This document shows positions 24,636-37,798 of a stretch of DNA of 64,000 nucleotides, one piece after another. The notes under the pieces were generated by a model, which had not been told where the DNA came from, made no database searches, and saw nothing but the letters and a program-made list of their open reading frames with translations. Numbering within the stretch: position 1 is the first letter of the stretch; the number at the start of each line of letters is the position of its first letter. Position numbers and translations under genes: made by a program. Origin of the DNA: Pholis gunnellus (lineage: Eukaryota; Chordata; Actinopteri; Perciformes; Pholidae); the NCBI GenBank assembly GCA_910591455.2, contig OU342818.1, positions 19,245,321 through 19,309,320 on the forward strand, read 5' to 3'.

Positions 24636-24950
24636 AACTACTGGATGAACTTGCTGTACATTTAGCAGGAAAAGTCGTATGCTGTGGAGATCGTAACGCT
24701 CATAGCACATGATGGGGTAGTGGTACTGAATACAATGGAATGGTGTTTGAAGAGTACTGGAGATAAAAAAATAACCTAGTGTGCTTAGATATTGGAAGTG
24801 GGACAAGATGTAATACCAGAACAGGCATTGGTGATCGAGAAATGGAGAAAATGTATATCATTGAGGATGTAGATAGTTTAACTGAGTCTGTTTGTCAAGC
24901 CAATGTACAGGCCACAAAGCATGGTAAGGGTGGTAAGCACAAACATATTT
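24636..24950 (+). mobile_element. I/Nimb-type LINE endonuclease fragment, degenerate
   Basis: Plus strand reads VVCCGDRNAHST.WGSGTEYNG, then NLVCLDIGSGTRCNTRTGIG, the D-x-N-A-H-S and GTR motifs of an apurinic-type endonuclease domain in I-clade LINEs of fish. Stops and frame breaks occur throughout. Only about 300 bp are recognisable. Confidence 0.6.
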
Positions 24951-26640
24951 GGTGAACAAATTAATGTGATGAAGCAATACAATCTCGATAATACACTTTT
25001 AAAGTGTTAAAAGATAATCACAGTTTTTCAGTTAGAACAGAAGTAAGTGCTGTTGCTATGAGACGATACATAGATCATTGCAAGTTGTTGCGAGTTTCAA
25101 CTCGTCTTGTCGCAAATGGTTTTGTTTCTTTTTTTCGATAAGCTTGATATTGTTTCTCTAATACATGGAGTGTTTGCTACCCCATAAGACATTCCTCCCA
25201 CTCACTGACATTACCACCACAGGCCTTGAAATCAGATGCAGTCATAAAGGCATTTATTAGGGACGGCTTACTTCTTGCTTTAATGTGAAGTTTGCACCTG
25301 CTAGCCTAACATGATCCCCCTCTGCTTTGTGGGAGAGGGCTCCTGGTGTTTTAACACCTCTTGGGAGTCCCAGGTGCATGCTCCAGCACTTGCCCCTCTT
25401 TTCATTTGAGGACAGCAGAGAACAGCAAGAAAGTGGTGCATGGAAAAAGGGAAGACGACATGTGAACAGTCCTCTTTCTAGTCGAAATGCCTTTTAGCTG
25501 TCATATAGTTGTATTTTTTTGTTCCTCTACTGCCAGTTGATCAGTCCAATATGGTTGAGTTTTCAGTAAAACTTTCAGTACCCTTCTAAAGCTCAGGTTT
25601 CTGCATTTGTATCATTCGCAACACTCTGAAGCTGTTTGAAGAGGCTGCGATGTTTACAAATATAATAAAACAAGTTTAAACTATAACCATAAATAAAAAA
25701 ATGGGACAAAGCTCTAATTATACAGACCATTTTGCCTTTCTAAGAGCCTGACTGATATTGCAGCTAAACAATTAAGTTTGCCTTGACTGAGAGTGAAGCT
25801 CATAAGGGTGTTCAAATTGGCAATGTTGAGCATGAATAGTCTTCAAAACATTTCATAGCAAACGGTACTTAAGATTTACAGATTTCATTGGTACAAGTGT
25901 ACATTTACGTGTGACAGTGGTGTTAGGGGAAAGGCCACTGTTCATCTTGTGTGTACCATGAAAATGTACGGCAATTTTTTTTTTTTAATCTACACAATTA
26001 TATGTGAGATACCTCGTCGAGGACTGCAAAGTGTTGTTCAAGAAAACGTTTAGCCTTATGGTCAGGGGATCACTAAAATCATCCTCTGGGGCAGGTATTT
26101 CAAAACTTCTAACCAACATTTCTAGCTAACCAGCTACTTGAATTCTCATCTCTATTTAAGCTTTAGTCATGCACTGAAGCTAATGTCAGCTTGCTATCTA
26201 GCTAAATATATCATATGTTTGTGAATGGAGCGTACTCTCTTTAAGTGACGTTAGGCTACATGTGCATAGACTGCTCCAATGCTTTGGAAATGTGACGTTA
26301 CATAGCACGAATTACACGGCTCATTCAGAAGTGCACTACTTGAGGGTTGATTTTTGTTCGGCTACGTTGTAACTGCTGTGTCTTGGAGGTTACTAAGAGG
26401 GTCACAAAGATAACCTAACCTCATACCCTCTCACCTTCTACTTCTACCGTTCACGGTCCCCACTGCTGCTGCTGTTACACAAAGATCACTGGTGAACCAG
26501 CTCCTAACAGCAAGGTAACATACTGAAATAAGCATGTAAATGTCTGAATCATTTTTTAGAATGTTTACAATGCACATCCCATTAAAATTGAATGGCCATT
26601 TTATTCTCATAAGGGGACTGCATGCTGACAGTGAGTGCTC
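24951..26640. other. No recognised gene
   Basis: Contains a poly(T) run (25977-25986) and a palindromic 'CACCTGGGA' style segment near 25340-25375 of unknown meaning. No splice-supported frame seen. Confidence 0.45.
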
Positions 26641-26659
26641 CTATGAAAAGCTGCAGTAA

Positions 26660-26839
26660 ATGGAGACTGAGAGGGAAGCCAACCAAATGGTTCTTTCTGA
26701 GGAACAGCTGAAGCTGACTGTGCTTCTGCTGCAAGAGACACTGCTGAGGATGCAGCTGCTGGAGAAGAAGCCTACTTCATATTCATACTCCCTAATTTCT
26801 GTTGAATTTGATACAATTGAACATTTCATTTACATCTAA
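26660..26839 (+). CDS. Short leucine-rich frame, doubtful
   Basis: 59 codons starting METEREANQMVLSEEQLKL, with heptad-like Leu spacing (LTVLLLQETLLRMQLLEKK), ending in TAA. Such a coiled coil resembles the C-terminal tail of Myb/SANT-like transposon-associated proteins, but no other part of such a gene is visible nearby. It could be chance. Confidence 0.2.
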   Translation: METEREANQMVLSEEQLKLTVLLLQETLLRMQLLEKKPTSYSYSLISVEFDTIEHFIYI

Positions 26840-26974
26840 ATGTTTTTGTTAGTGGCCAACGATGTACTTCTTTGTTGGGGATGTTGTCTAATTACACAAT
26901 GAAAAGCACAGTTAAAACCTCAATTGGATCCCTCAATCCTACTGTCTCTGCTGGCCTGCTGTGTAAACCGCTAA

Positions 26975-27283
26975 TGGTAAAATGGTAAATTAACTGTACT
27001 TGTATTGTGCTTTTCTAGTCGTCCGACCACTCAAAGTGCTTTAACACTACATGTCATCATTCACTCATTCACACTCATTCATACACTGATGACGGGGGCT
27101 ACCATGCAAGATGCCACCAGCATCTATCGAATCATTCACACCCAGTCACACACCGTAGGCACAACCTTCGGTAGCAATTTGGGGTTGAGTGTCTTGCTCA
27201 AGGACACATCGACATGGACTAGAGGATCTTCTGATTGAGGAGGGACGACCCGCTCTAGCTTCTGAGTCACAGTTGCCCCAAAC
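26975..27283 (-). mobile_element. tRNA-derived SINE
   Basis: Read on the minus strand: an A-box-like 'TGACTCAGAAGCTAGAGC', a CATGTCGATGTGTCCTTG module, 'AAGACACTCAACCCCAAATTGC' and the 3' part ending 'AAAGCACTTTGAGTGGTCGG'. The same order is present on the plus strand at 31536-31815. The B box is deleted in this copy. Confidence 0.8.
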
Positions 27284-27837
27284 AAACAAAAACATATATT
27301 ATATTTATTTTGGTACAAATAATGTTGTTCCAATATTTTATTTAATTAAACTAGATTTACTAATGACCTATTACACTATAAGTAGCTAAATAAACCAGAA
27401 CTAAAACACTTTCACATTTGAAAGGCACATTCAACTAATTAATAATTCATTTAAGATGTCATGAACATCTTGGATAATAATGTTTGGGAGAAGAGAAGCC
27501 TAGGCTATTTGTCAATCTACATCAAATCCACCTCTGAGCTGTGATCCAAGTGATCCTGAATCTTGGCATCAAATTGATCCAAACCTCTGCCTTAAGTTTT
27601 GAAATACACAAAGCAGTATTTTGTCCGGATTATAGGTTGGAATGGATCACCAAGTCTGAATCCAAATCTTCAGGATCAGGATTCTTTGAATCCGTTTTGA
27701 AATACCACATTTTCAGATGAGATCAGAGTTTATTCCAATCCGACAGATATAATCCTGTGGGATCCTTTAGGAATACCGTACCCTGGCGATCATCTGTGTT
27801 TAATTCCATTCTAAAAGTTCATGACATTCCAAACTCC

Positions 27838-28125
27838 ATCCATCCATGTTCTGCTACATATCTGTGACCCGGCCATTCATTCAGGAAGTCAAACTACCTT
27901 TTGACATCCTTGTGTCTAGCAACTTCGTCCAGCTCCTCCTGGTGGATGCCAAGGGCAGACCCAAGCAAGATGGCATATTAACTCCACCTGGGTCTCGTTC
28001 CAGTTGGATCTGCCTGCCTCTCCACCTCCAGATGTCCAAACCACCTCCAACGAGCTTGTAGTGCAAGCGCGTCTCGATTGTCCGAGCTTATCACCCTGTC
28101 CCTATGGGTGAGCCCAGACCCAAAA
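27838..28125 (-). mobile_element. RTE/Rex3-like LINE 3' fragment
   Basis: Begins with the TCCATCCATCCA tail at 27836-27847 and contains degenerate 3'-region sequence (CCTCCTGGTGGATGCC, CTCCACCTCCAGATGT, TTATCACCCTGTCCCTATGG) typical of RTE-class 3' ends in fish. Oriented minus, 5'-truncated. Confidence 0.6.
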
Positions 28126-31100
28126 AAACTCATGTTGGTTGTTTGTATTTTCCTACCAAAAGCTCATAACCACATGTTAATTTAAGTCATATGAGAGGGA
28201 CTGCATGACGTTAACGGCATCAACGCTAATTTCACTACAGAAGTGTTTCACGGGTGTAATGATAAGGTGCATTGATGTTGACTAAGGAAGGGGTGTTTGA
28301 TAAAAGTTTAATAACTGTTATAGTGGAAACTACAAGCTCACAGCTGTGGTTTAAGGATCACATTGAACCTTCTTACACCTGCTTTCTGCAAAGTAAACAA
28401 CACGTTTACCATTTTATGAGTCTGACTCATAGCTTACTTTAAAAGCTTTGCACTTTAATCCATAACTTCAGCAGGGGGCACCTTGGGTAATTCAATGCTA
28501 ATCATCTTTCACCACTTATGGACAGTACACGTTTCTGTGGACAAACAAACTGCGTTAGTCTTTAGTTCTCATAACATTAAGGAGACGATTAGTGAATTTG
28601 CTTCATGCTTTTACAATTGAGACTTGCCTTTAACGTTTTGTTCCACACTAAAGAGAAGAAAAAATCATCCTCAAGGAAACATTATATAATATGTAAAAAA
28701 ATATATATATATGTGCTTACACATGTTGCCGGGGTAAGGGAGGGACTGAGCTTTATATTTTTTTTCTTTTTTAAAGCAATCGCCATCCCAGCATTATTGA
28801 ATTTTTTTATTCCTTCCATTGACTTAGACATAACTGCAGAGAGCTGTGTACAGCACACACTGATGGTGCTATCAATTAACAATGTCTCTTGGTTAAAGTT
28901 CAGCTACATGTGGAAGCATTTTTAAGAGTGTGTGTGTGCATTGCTTGTGTACTGAAGAATCCACCTTTACATTATAATACATGAAACATGAAAATGTTTT
29001 GTTTCGCTTTTTAACTACTCTAGTTTGCAACAGGTGATGCTGTGCTTGAATCAATTTTAGACTTCAAAATTGAATGAACTCAAGCCTGCAAGCTAGTTCA
29101 GGCAGAATGATGATACATAAACAGGATATGGTTAAGTCCCCGCATTTCAGTGTTTTTTCGTTTCTTGGTACCAGCTTGTTGCTGGTGTTTTCACCCTGTG
29201 AGTCTGTGTGTCATCATGGCAAATTGTGGTCGTGAAGACACCTACTGTAGCGCCAATTATCACAGAAGAGGTTTTGAGTACTTTGTTTATATGTCTGTCT
29301 GTGGATAAATTAAAGCCGTAAAGTTTCGTGACTGCATCTTGCCGGTTGCAACGCTTTCACAGTGACATTTGTCTACAGACAGACAAGACATAAGAACACC
29401 TACCCCAGGACTCAAAACCTGGTATATGAACTTTTGCTGCTGTTAATATGACTAAAATATACTCAAATATACTCTTGCGCCATGGTGAGTTTGGCCTCAT
29501 CGACAAATTTGTCATATAAAAATAAATAAATCAGGTCATTTTCAAACATCAAACCAACATGTACAGTTCATATTATGGATAAACATTTATAAGTCAAAGG
29601 GCACATGTGAAAGGGGCTTGACTACATTTACTGTGAGGAACACCACATACATCAACACAGAAATATAATATATTGATAGTTTACATCCCACTGTTGATTA
29701 CATGATATGTACAGGACTCATCTTTATCCGATTGCCAATGTGATGGGGAGTCCTTTTCTCCATAATATTCTCTGTCTATACTCTATTCTATGGTGATATG
29801 ATGTCACCTGGTGAATAGGATGAAGTAATGCAGCCACCACTGACACAGCCTCACTGGTAACTCTCACATACAGCTTTGCTGCAGGCTTCAGGCAGCGTCT
29901 CCGAGATGAACTTCAAATTATATGTATTACAAGTTTTCTGAAATTTTAACATGCAAATGAGGCATTCGCTTATCAAATATGTGCAATATAAATTGCTCCT
30001 GTAGCTGTGCTTACAGTATAGATAGAATCTGAATTGTAAGTTTAGCAGACGATAAAAGCGTCTGCTAAATGACTGTAATGTAATGTGCCAATTTGGATTG
30101 GATAAAGCTAGGTTCAGAATTCTTGTCAAATGTTTTCATAAAGAACTTTTTTTGATATCTCTTGGTATCACTCCATAAATCATAACACACCGTTAATGGC
30201 CATGAAATATACATTTTAAAAATGTTTTTATGGATAAAATGTTATATTAATCAGGCTACGGGTGATATATGAACAAACCCCTCCATAACAAACTTAAGAA
30301 TATAGAGCGGAATGAAGCTGGGAAGTTTGGAGAATGTAAGTGCTACTGAAGTGGAGATTTCTGTCTCAAGAGTCTGAGAAAAATATGTGTTTTCTGGAGA
30401 AAACAGCCTTTAAACATGTGTATTGTAAAGGTATGTATATGCATTTTGTAAGACAGGTCAATAGGGTAAATAAATGTTAATGTTAATCTAATGCTAGCTT
30501 TTGCTGAATTTAGGATAAATCAACAGATGCAAATAGACAAAGTAGTGGATGTTTTCACCTTCGCCATCTTGGAAGCAGAAAATCCAAATGTGAAAAACGT
30601 GACAGAAGCCTGGTTGTAAGTCAATGCAATTAGCATTCACCATGACTGAGTATGATAGGCTGAGACACCGGCCAAACAAGCAAACAAAACCAGACATTTT
30701 AAGCCTCAATATCTCCTAAATGGTTAAATAATTCTCAAAAGAACTACGTGGACGTTTCTCCGACTATCAATAAATGTCTGTTTAAGAATTTCAACGTCTA
30801 TTAAACCTTCGCTTTTCAACGTATAAAATGTCAGTGTTCTTTTATAAAAAAAAATAACAATAAGAACAGTATTAGCCTTGGCAAATGATTTTGACTAGCG
30901 AGTCTACAACTGTTATCTTGTGTTTGAATTATGAAAATGTGTAATGAAATTGTCTATTTGTCTTTGATCATTGTAGTTAACTTATGATACCTTTAGAGTA
31001 TATAACAAAAGAGAAGCAGACTATAAACTATCAAATACGCTAACCTCCTAGCTAACAAATCTAATGAGGCTAGACTTGGCTGGATATTGAACTTTTTAAT

Positions 31101-31535
31101 ACATGCCCTTGCTTCTGTTTGGTTTTCTGCAGGGAATCTGTAAAATATTTGCCCAGTTCATTTCATATTTTACCCACATCCCCATTTGCACAAACCCAAA
31201 ACTTGACCCATTGTTCATTGTCCTTTAGCCCTGCCGTGCCACATTCTACCTCCGTGGATCATAGATGTCTCCGAACACTTTTGCCTTAATTAAACAGACA
31301 CTCATCACTGGAATTCTCAAATTGTTAACATAGTGTTCCTATACACTGTGAAGTATTACAATTTACGCAGGAGTCAAAAATGAAGTTTTGTTCATTTGTA
31401 CAACTTTAAAAAAAAATCTAAATAGATAGTGGACTTCACTATGAAGGTAAGATTTTGTGTGTCCGTCTTTTCTCATCCAAAATGTTTACGCTGCATTTTA
31501 TGTCCTATTTTACATAGGACAAGAGATTGTGTGCA
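28126..31535. other. Gene-poor stretch
   Basis: No splice-supported coding sequence found. A CTCF-like word TTCAGCAGGGGGCACC lies at 28467-28482. At 30035-30085 'GATAAAAGCGTCTGCTAAATG' is the 3' tail typical of several fish SINEs, without a recognisable body. Confidence 0.5.
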
Positions 31536-31815
31536 TCGTTGGGGTGACTGTGGCTCAGAGGTAGAGCAGGGTCGTCCTTCAATCAGAGCATCTGCGGTTT
31601 GATCCCCGGCTCCGCTAATCCATGTCGATGTGTCCTTGGGCAAGACACTTAACCCCAAATTGCTCCCGCAGGCTGTTCCTGTGGTGTATGAATGTGTTAT
31701 GAATGTTACGATAGTCCTGATGAGCAGGTGGCACCTTGCATGGTAGCCCCTGTCATTAGTGTATGAATGTGTGTGAATGGTTGAATGATGACATGTAATG
31801 TTAAAAATTATTCAT
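31536..31815 (+). mobile_element. tRNA-derived SINE
   Basis: A box GTGGCTCAGAGGTAGAGC at 31551-31568 and B box GGTTTGATCCC at 31595-31605 show the RNA polymerase III promoter of a tRNA-related head. It is followed by the CATGTCGATGTGTCCTTGGG module and 'AAGACACTTAACCCCAAATT'. Second copy, opposite strand, at 26975-27283. Confidence 0.85.
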
Positions 31816-32580
31816 TTGAAAGACAATTATGTTTTATGTTTATGGCTATTGAAGCTAATTGAATGGCCCAAACAGAGAAAATACATCAATATAATCAAAA
31901 TGTGCACAGTGACGCATGCTTAAAACTATCCATTATACTCCATTATTTTTGTTGTATTTGTATTTTTTCATGTTAAGGACAAGTTATGTTTTAAAAATAT
32001 TTGTTTGTCATGCCGGCATTTAAATGCACGCTTATTTAGTTATGGACTTGGACCTGGTGATGAAATGTTCCTCTGTGTGCATTTTAGAGAAGGACCAGTG
32101 CTGTTTAAAAATACACATTTCCCATAGGTAACAATGGAGTAGTATGCCTTTATTTTTGAATATGTTGTATGTAGTTCAAAATATATATACGGAGGTATAT
32201 TACAGTGATTTGAAAAAATTACAAAAGCCACTTTTAGATGATTTTTGAAATAAAGTAAGTATATTCTATTTCTAAATCCTTGTTGTTATCATTGACTGTC
32301 TCGATGAAAGTAAAAGTTTGATGGTAAAAATCAATTATTCATATCATGGTTCATTAAAGTGTGTAACAAACTGGCTTCAAATGGATTTTATATTTCACAC
32401 CTGAACCTGATTCCACCTTTAAATCACTGTTGATTACTAGAATGTGATTTATTTCATAAATCCTTCATATTAGCAAAATCCAAAGAGCAGCAGGAGAGTT
32501 GAGCTAATTACAGAGGATTCGGAAATGTCTGCTGTTTGGATGTTTATAAAAGATGTACTTTATTTTACATTAGTCTTGAC

Positions 32581-32596
32581 TGCCCTCTAGTGGCAG
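32581..32596 (-). promoter_or_regulatory. CTCF-like motif
   Basis: Minus strand CTGCCACTAGAGGGCA fits the CTCF core consensus. Similar words at 37274-37290 (minus, CCACTAGATGGCGG) and 47248-47264 (plus, CCACCAGATGGCAGC). Confidence 0.4.
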
Positions 32597-33269
32597 AAAT
32601 ACAACACTACAGGAAATATTAAACAACCTAAAACAGTAAAACAGTAGGTGTGTCCCAAGTCCACAAAAAATTACAACTTGCGTGACATTTTACGCATCTC
32701 AACCACTGACCTCAAGCCAGACCTAGTCTCTTTACAGAAATCTAGATCTCAGCATTACCCTTCTCATTGGTGTCAGCAAGTTATCTGTTCCTTGATCAAT
32801 CTGAAATTGAGTGTTTTGAACGGTAACATCTGTCACTATTAACAGTGAAAAGTCTAAAGCACACTAATGCACTTGGACTTATGGCACTTACTTTATTACA
32901 CTCTTGAATAAGATTTGGTTATAACTGTTGATGTTATGTACCTGTAGATGTGACACAAACTATTGCTTTCTGAAAGATCTTGTAAAAGACAAGGGCAAAA
33001 TTCACTTGTTTTAAAGTTGAATGATAACAGACCACTTTGCATTACTTATAACTCCTGTTTAAATTGTTGATCAGGCAAAGATATTTAACTCATGGAAATG
33101 TAAGGTATTCTATTCAGTTTGTTCAAAGTTATCTGACTGAATGAAAAGCAGAATTGTGTTTTTAGAGTTGTTCACGTCTGCCTGAGTGGCTTATATTTGG
33201 TTACATTGTCATTTGAAAAATAAAGGTAATTGTGACAATGAAAATTGTTATTACTATTTTTTTCATCTG

Positions 33270-33677
33270 ATTCATCTGATTATTTCATCTGATATTTGAT
33301 GTTGATGGTTAATTTGCAACCTAGTTGTATACATCATGTGTTTACTTGTTATTTGTATATAATAGAAAAGTGCGCATGTGTTCATGAAGCAATAAATAAT
33401 GACAATTGGAAAATAAAGAGCCGTTTGGTTCATTCTTTTCAAACACTTCGCCTAATTTACCTACTTCATTGATTTAATTGTCACACTTAAATCCTGAATT
33501 GACCGGTGAAACAGAAGAAGTTAAAACGCCAAGATGAGAAGATATAATGTTGGTCAAATACTGTGGTCCAAATTAAATTACTTCAGTTTCATTGCCATCG
33601 AGATATAGAAAGTTTGATTCTAGAATATTCTAAAAATTCCTAATCTCACAAGACAAGAGCAAAAACAAGATTAAGTT
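33270..33677 (+). repeat. Left arm of a long inverted repeat
   Basis: From TTATTTCATCTGATATTTGA to ACAAGATTAAGTTG this sequence is nearly identical to the reverse complement of 36798-37190, with only scattered substitutions and small indels. No short terminal inverted repeats or target duplication are visible at the arm ends. Confidence 0.85.
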
Positions 33678-33931
33678 GTTCTCCTTTCTTCATTGCTACC
33701 ATGTTAACTGTCTTGTGACCCCTTAGATTAATCTCTGGAGCTGTAGGCGGATGGAGACCGTCAGAAGTGTTACTATTTTGAAAATGTATCACTGATTGTG
33801 GTCATTTTAGTTCCACCTTGAATCCAGGTTTTAGGTCAGCTTCTCGAAAGCACAAAGGGCCCACAGAATTAGAATAATTATATTTCAAAGAGAAAACTAT
33901 TGTTAAACGTCCAATTGTTATTATAGGGGAT

Positions 33932-34231
33932 CCCTAGTTACTTGCCAGAGAGGGATGCCCAAAAAAGCTGTCCACAGACCTTTTGCCGGATGCATCAGTG
34001 GCTGCAGACTGGTATGAGGAAGAGGTGGGCTAACTGACCCAAGTGTCACACTTTGGCAGCAACCCCTTTCACAGTGAAAAGGACCAGGAAGCTGCAGAGA
34101 GAGAATTTGCTCTGCAGTGCCCAGATGTGGTGTACTGCTGGCTGGACAATGCTGTCAATAATCTGCCACAACCTTTTAGAGATGGACTCAAATATCTGAT
34201 TGATATTATAAGAAAACATTGTCAGCACTGA
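33932..34231 (+). pseudogene. Unrecognised terminal-exon-like frame, disrupted
   Basis: An acceptor (TTATTATAG, 33923-33931 region) precedes a frame that reads LLPDASVAADWYEEEVG, a stop, then VSHFGSNPFHSEKDQEAAER and PFRDGLKYLIDIIRKHCQH with a final TGA at 34231. The composition (Trp, Cys, acidic and amphipathic patches) looks like real protein. A stop at 34032 and a frame change in the A-run near 33963 suggest decay. Family unknown. It lies just inside the left inverted arm. Confidence 0.4.
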
Positions 34232-35627
34232 TGTGTTTTTTTAATTGTCTCTTGCCTCACCATCTACTTGTTAATTGGTCAAATATATATATAATGTGGA
34301 ATGAACAGTTAGCGGTATTGTTACACAAGAGACAACAGTATTAACAGTGGTATGAATAATCAAGCTATATAATTCACCTCATTCTAGTAATGGCTTCTTA
34401 GTTCTTCTTATATGTGCTGTTGGTAAGTGTAGGATTATTGGTTCAATTGACAAATGTCTTGTCTGGTGTTTATGTTGCAGATGGGATGGAGTTGTGTTTT
34501 TTTACATTTTGGGGATAGAAAGGGAAGTATATATATATACTATATATATAGTATATATCTGTCACGCCATTACGTTTGAATATAGTGTGTTCATTTGACT
34601 AAGTTTTATTTTAAAGAAGATAATGAACATGAATTTCATTTTTATATGTTTGAGTCTTAAATAATAGGTCATATAGTCAACTCCTACAACAGTGTTCACA
34701 CACAAGCACTGTGCTAAATCATTCTTTAGACCAAATTGCCTACATAATGATGTGATTTTGTGAGAGGTGCTAGGTGGAAGTATAGTTAAACTTCACTTTG
34801 CATTTCTCCTGTTGCTTGCCTCCTTGACGCTTTGTTTTTATGTAGTAGGACAACGTATGTCTGTAATGGCTAGAAATATATTTAAATATATATTTATATA
34901 TCTCTTTTTAATTTATGCCTGTTGAAGGATAGATGTGACCAGGCGATGTGAGGAGAGCGGGTGAATTCACTCAGAGACACAGTCCTAGTATAGGGTCAAA
35001 ATGATGCTTTTTATTTTCAAGTTAAGACAAAAAATTGGGGCTAAATGAAAAAAATGTAAAGTCTTACAAAAGGAAATAGAATTGGATTGTCAGTAACAAT
35101 AAAAGCAAATAATAATAAGCAATGTCAACAGTTGTTTCAATTAAGGAGGCTACTGCAGGCTACATTTAGAGACAGACTATTGGTGGTGTGGTTTTTTGAT
35201 GAGTGTGAAATTAATGAATGTTTGTGTGAATAAAGTAAGGTTTAAGGAAATGTTTGAACTCACAGTACTGCGATACTCTCCTGGTGCAGTTGTTTAAATA
35301 GAGGTGCTATGGAAGTGGTGTGTGTTAAATGAAGATGTTATGGATTTGAATGACAACAATGAACAAAATACAGACACAGCAAAGACACAAACAAGTTGCG
35401 TGATGAAGGGCAAAGTCATCTCGGGACAATGCAATTGATATAAATCAAAACATTTTCAAGGTTAATAATAAATAAATGAAGAACTGTGTTTCTATGGCTA
35501 ACTGTATGCCTATGCTCAGTTTGCCTTAAGAATCCAGCATTCTCTGTAAAGTGTGAACTTTTCATCTTTTAGAGAAAAGTAAATCCTGAAAGTAATGTCA
35601 CAATTTATTCTTTCTGTTAATTTCAAG
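34232..35627. other. AT-rich, no recognised gene
   Basis: Contains a TA-rich palindrome (GTATATATATACTATATATATAGT-like, 34528-34556) and otherwise unremarkable sequence. Confidence 0.5.
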
Positions 35628-36437
35628 TGGAGCAGATAAAAAAACCAGCAGCATTGCAGCCCAAGACCCGACAGACCAACAGGTAATTATTGTGCAAGTC
35701 TGATATAGCATGTCTGAACACATCATTACACAGTTAAACAAAAGGGTTTATCATTTTCCACCCGAATTGGATGGTGAATTCCAAATTGGGGTTCCACTAC
35801 ATTATTCACACTCCAGTGAAATCCTGCTTATGATCCCCCGCCACCATTACAAAAAAGTTTGGTTATTGTCTCCTATAACACCGACCCGATCCAACGTTTG
35901 TTTGGTTTGACACAACATACATGGTGCTCAAGGACCTCCAGTCTGGTACACAAGCAATATGTGCACATCACTTTTAGACGTTTGGAAAAAGTATTACTGT
36001 GCTGATGTAGCATTACGATGTATCACTTCTTTCTTGTTGAAATTAAATGTGCTATTTAGTTATTGTTTCATATTTTATAGTCAAAGTGACTTCAAAAATG
36101 AAATATACTTCAAATTAATGGTGTTTTTTATAATGCTCCTTTTCTTCAAATGCAGAACAATGGCAAATTAAGACGACTGGAACACACTTTGTTGGCAGCC
36201 AAGTGGTGCCAGACCAAGGTGTTCAAGGGAACAGTCACTTTGCCAGAAGTGACAAATATGGACAAAGAAAACCAGCTGAAAGCGCTAGACGACCGTGCAA
36301 ATATGGATGAAGACGAAGACTCACCACAAAGTGTCTTCGTCTTTGAATTCCAGTATCAGAGCGATTACGACATGTTTTGTGAGGAGTTCATGGACAAGGG
36401 CTACAAGGTGGATGGCGCATTTAAGGAGTGCGATTAG
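35628..36437 (+). CDS. Two-exon 3' part of an unrecognised acidic protein gene
   Basis: Exon 35628-35682 (acceptor TTAATTTCAAG, donor CAG/GTAATT) reads GADKKTSSIAAQDPTDQQ. Exon 36156-36437 (acceptor TTCTTCAAATGCAG) continues in the same frame: NNGKLRRLEHTLLAAKWCQT, then an acidic centre (RANMDEDEDSPQSVFVFEF) and the end YKVDGAFKECD. About 112 residues are visible and the first exon(s) are not found. No family is recognised. It lies between the two inverted arms, its stop about 360 bp from the right arm. Clean splice sites and the open frame support a real or recently active gene. Confidence 0.5.
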
Positions 36438-36746
36438 TTTTCAACAGTGAAGAAGGGACAAATGTTTGGGTCGCCTAACATAGTCTTGTTCATTTGTTGA
36501 TAAATTCTCATGTTGTTTTTATATGTTTAATTGGAGTGGATTTTATTTTTTTACTTGTTCAGTTTTATTTTGATTCTAATTAAGATATATAAAAATGTCC
36601 TGACAGTCTCTGCGTCTGGTTCTATTCCTTGTGTGTTCCCACCCATGACAACTGCAGCTTTATTGATTCAGCAAATACTAATACTTTCATGTGTAACAGA
36701 ATTTTGACTCACTCTGACTACTGTCGGCACCCTTCTGACTGCTGGC

Positions 36747-36786
36747 GGCACTCTCTGGCACTCTCCGGCACTCTCTGGCACCCTCC
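36747..36786. repeat. GC-rich array with 10-bp period, copy 1
   Basis: Four units GGCACTCTCT, GGCACTCTCC, GGCACTCTCT, GGCACCCTCC, preceded by GACTGCTGGC. An identical array lies at 37799-37838. Striking against the AT-rich background. Confidence 0.9.
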
Positions 36787-36797
36787 GACACAGATCA

Positions 36798-37190
36798 ACT
36801 TAATCTTGTTTTTGCTCTTGTCTTGTGAGATTAGGAATTTTTTGAATATTCTAGAATCAAAATCAATGGCAATAAAACTGAAGTAATTTAATTTGGACCA
36901 CAGTATTTGACCAACATTATATCTTCTCATCTTGGCGTTTTAACTTCTTCTGTTTCACCGGTCAATTCAGGATTTAAGTGTGACAATTAAATCAATGAAG
37001 TAGGTAAATTAGGCGAAGTGTTTGAAAAGAATGAACCAAACGTCTCTTTATTTTCCAATTGTCATTATGTATTGCTTCATGAACACATGCTCACTTTTCT
37101 ATTATATACAAATAACAAGTAAACACATGATGTATACAACTAGGTTGCAAATTAACCATCAACATCAAATATCAGATGAAATAATCAGCA
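36798..37190 (-). repeat. Right arm of the long inverted repeat
   Basis: Reverse complement of 33270-33677. The arms are separated by about 3.1 kb. Confidence 0.85.
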
Positions 37191-37273
37191 TTAAATCCAT
37201 CTGTATCAATAACCTAGACAATTAACAAAGACACAAGTAAATATGACAAATCTATGGTTGAAATACACGTATA

Positions 37274-37290
37274 CCGCCATCTAGTGGTAG
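37274..37290 (-). promoter_or_regulatory. CTCF-like motif
   Basis: Minus strand CTACCACTAGATGGCGG fits the CTCF core consensus; it lies 80 bp outside the right inverted arm. Confidence 0.35.
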
Positions 37291-37798
37291 AAATGGTAAA
37301 CACTCTTATTCAGGCTATTACAGGCTATGCTCTGCGTTCACTCAAGCAGCAAAGCAATACGGTGGAAGAATAAATAGCAACAACTCTGCACACACAAAAA
37401 TGACCTTGATTAAACTATATTAAAAACTGTATTGCATCAAACAATCCACAGATTAATCGAAAACTTCATTCTTGCTGTGTACATGGATAAATTAATATTA
37501 AATCGCATGTAGTCAACTATTGTTGCTAACACACTCCCATCAGCCCACATTTATTCATTTATATTTATTTATTTGTCTCCTAATGTTACCCTGGTATGTG
37601 CTTGCATCATAGACAAACCATTTTCTTGTATATGGTCATTCTATTACCTTTTTCGACATATTCTTACTTCCGAACTACCTGTCTGACTTTGCGTCGCTCT
37701 TGAAAAGAAAAACAAATAAACCATAAAACAGACTATCAAAACATACACGGACCAGGGGGGCACACCCCTCTGCCCTCCGACACCCTCTGACAGCTCGC

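Noticed and set aside
31551..31620. A tRNA gene (A and B boxes)
   Set aside because: No cloverleaf can be completed and a matching SINE body follows; a second copy exists at 26975-27283.
35710..35910. 66-codon plus frame between the two exons of the 35.6 kb gene
   Set aside because: It lies in the intron defined by good splice sites and has no recognisable homology.
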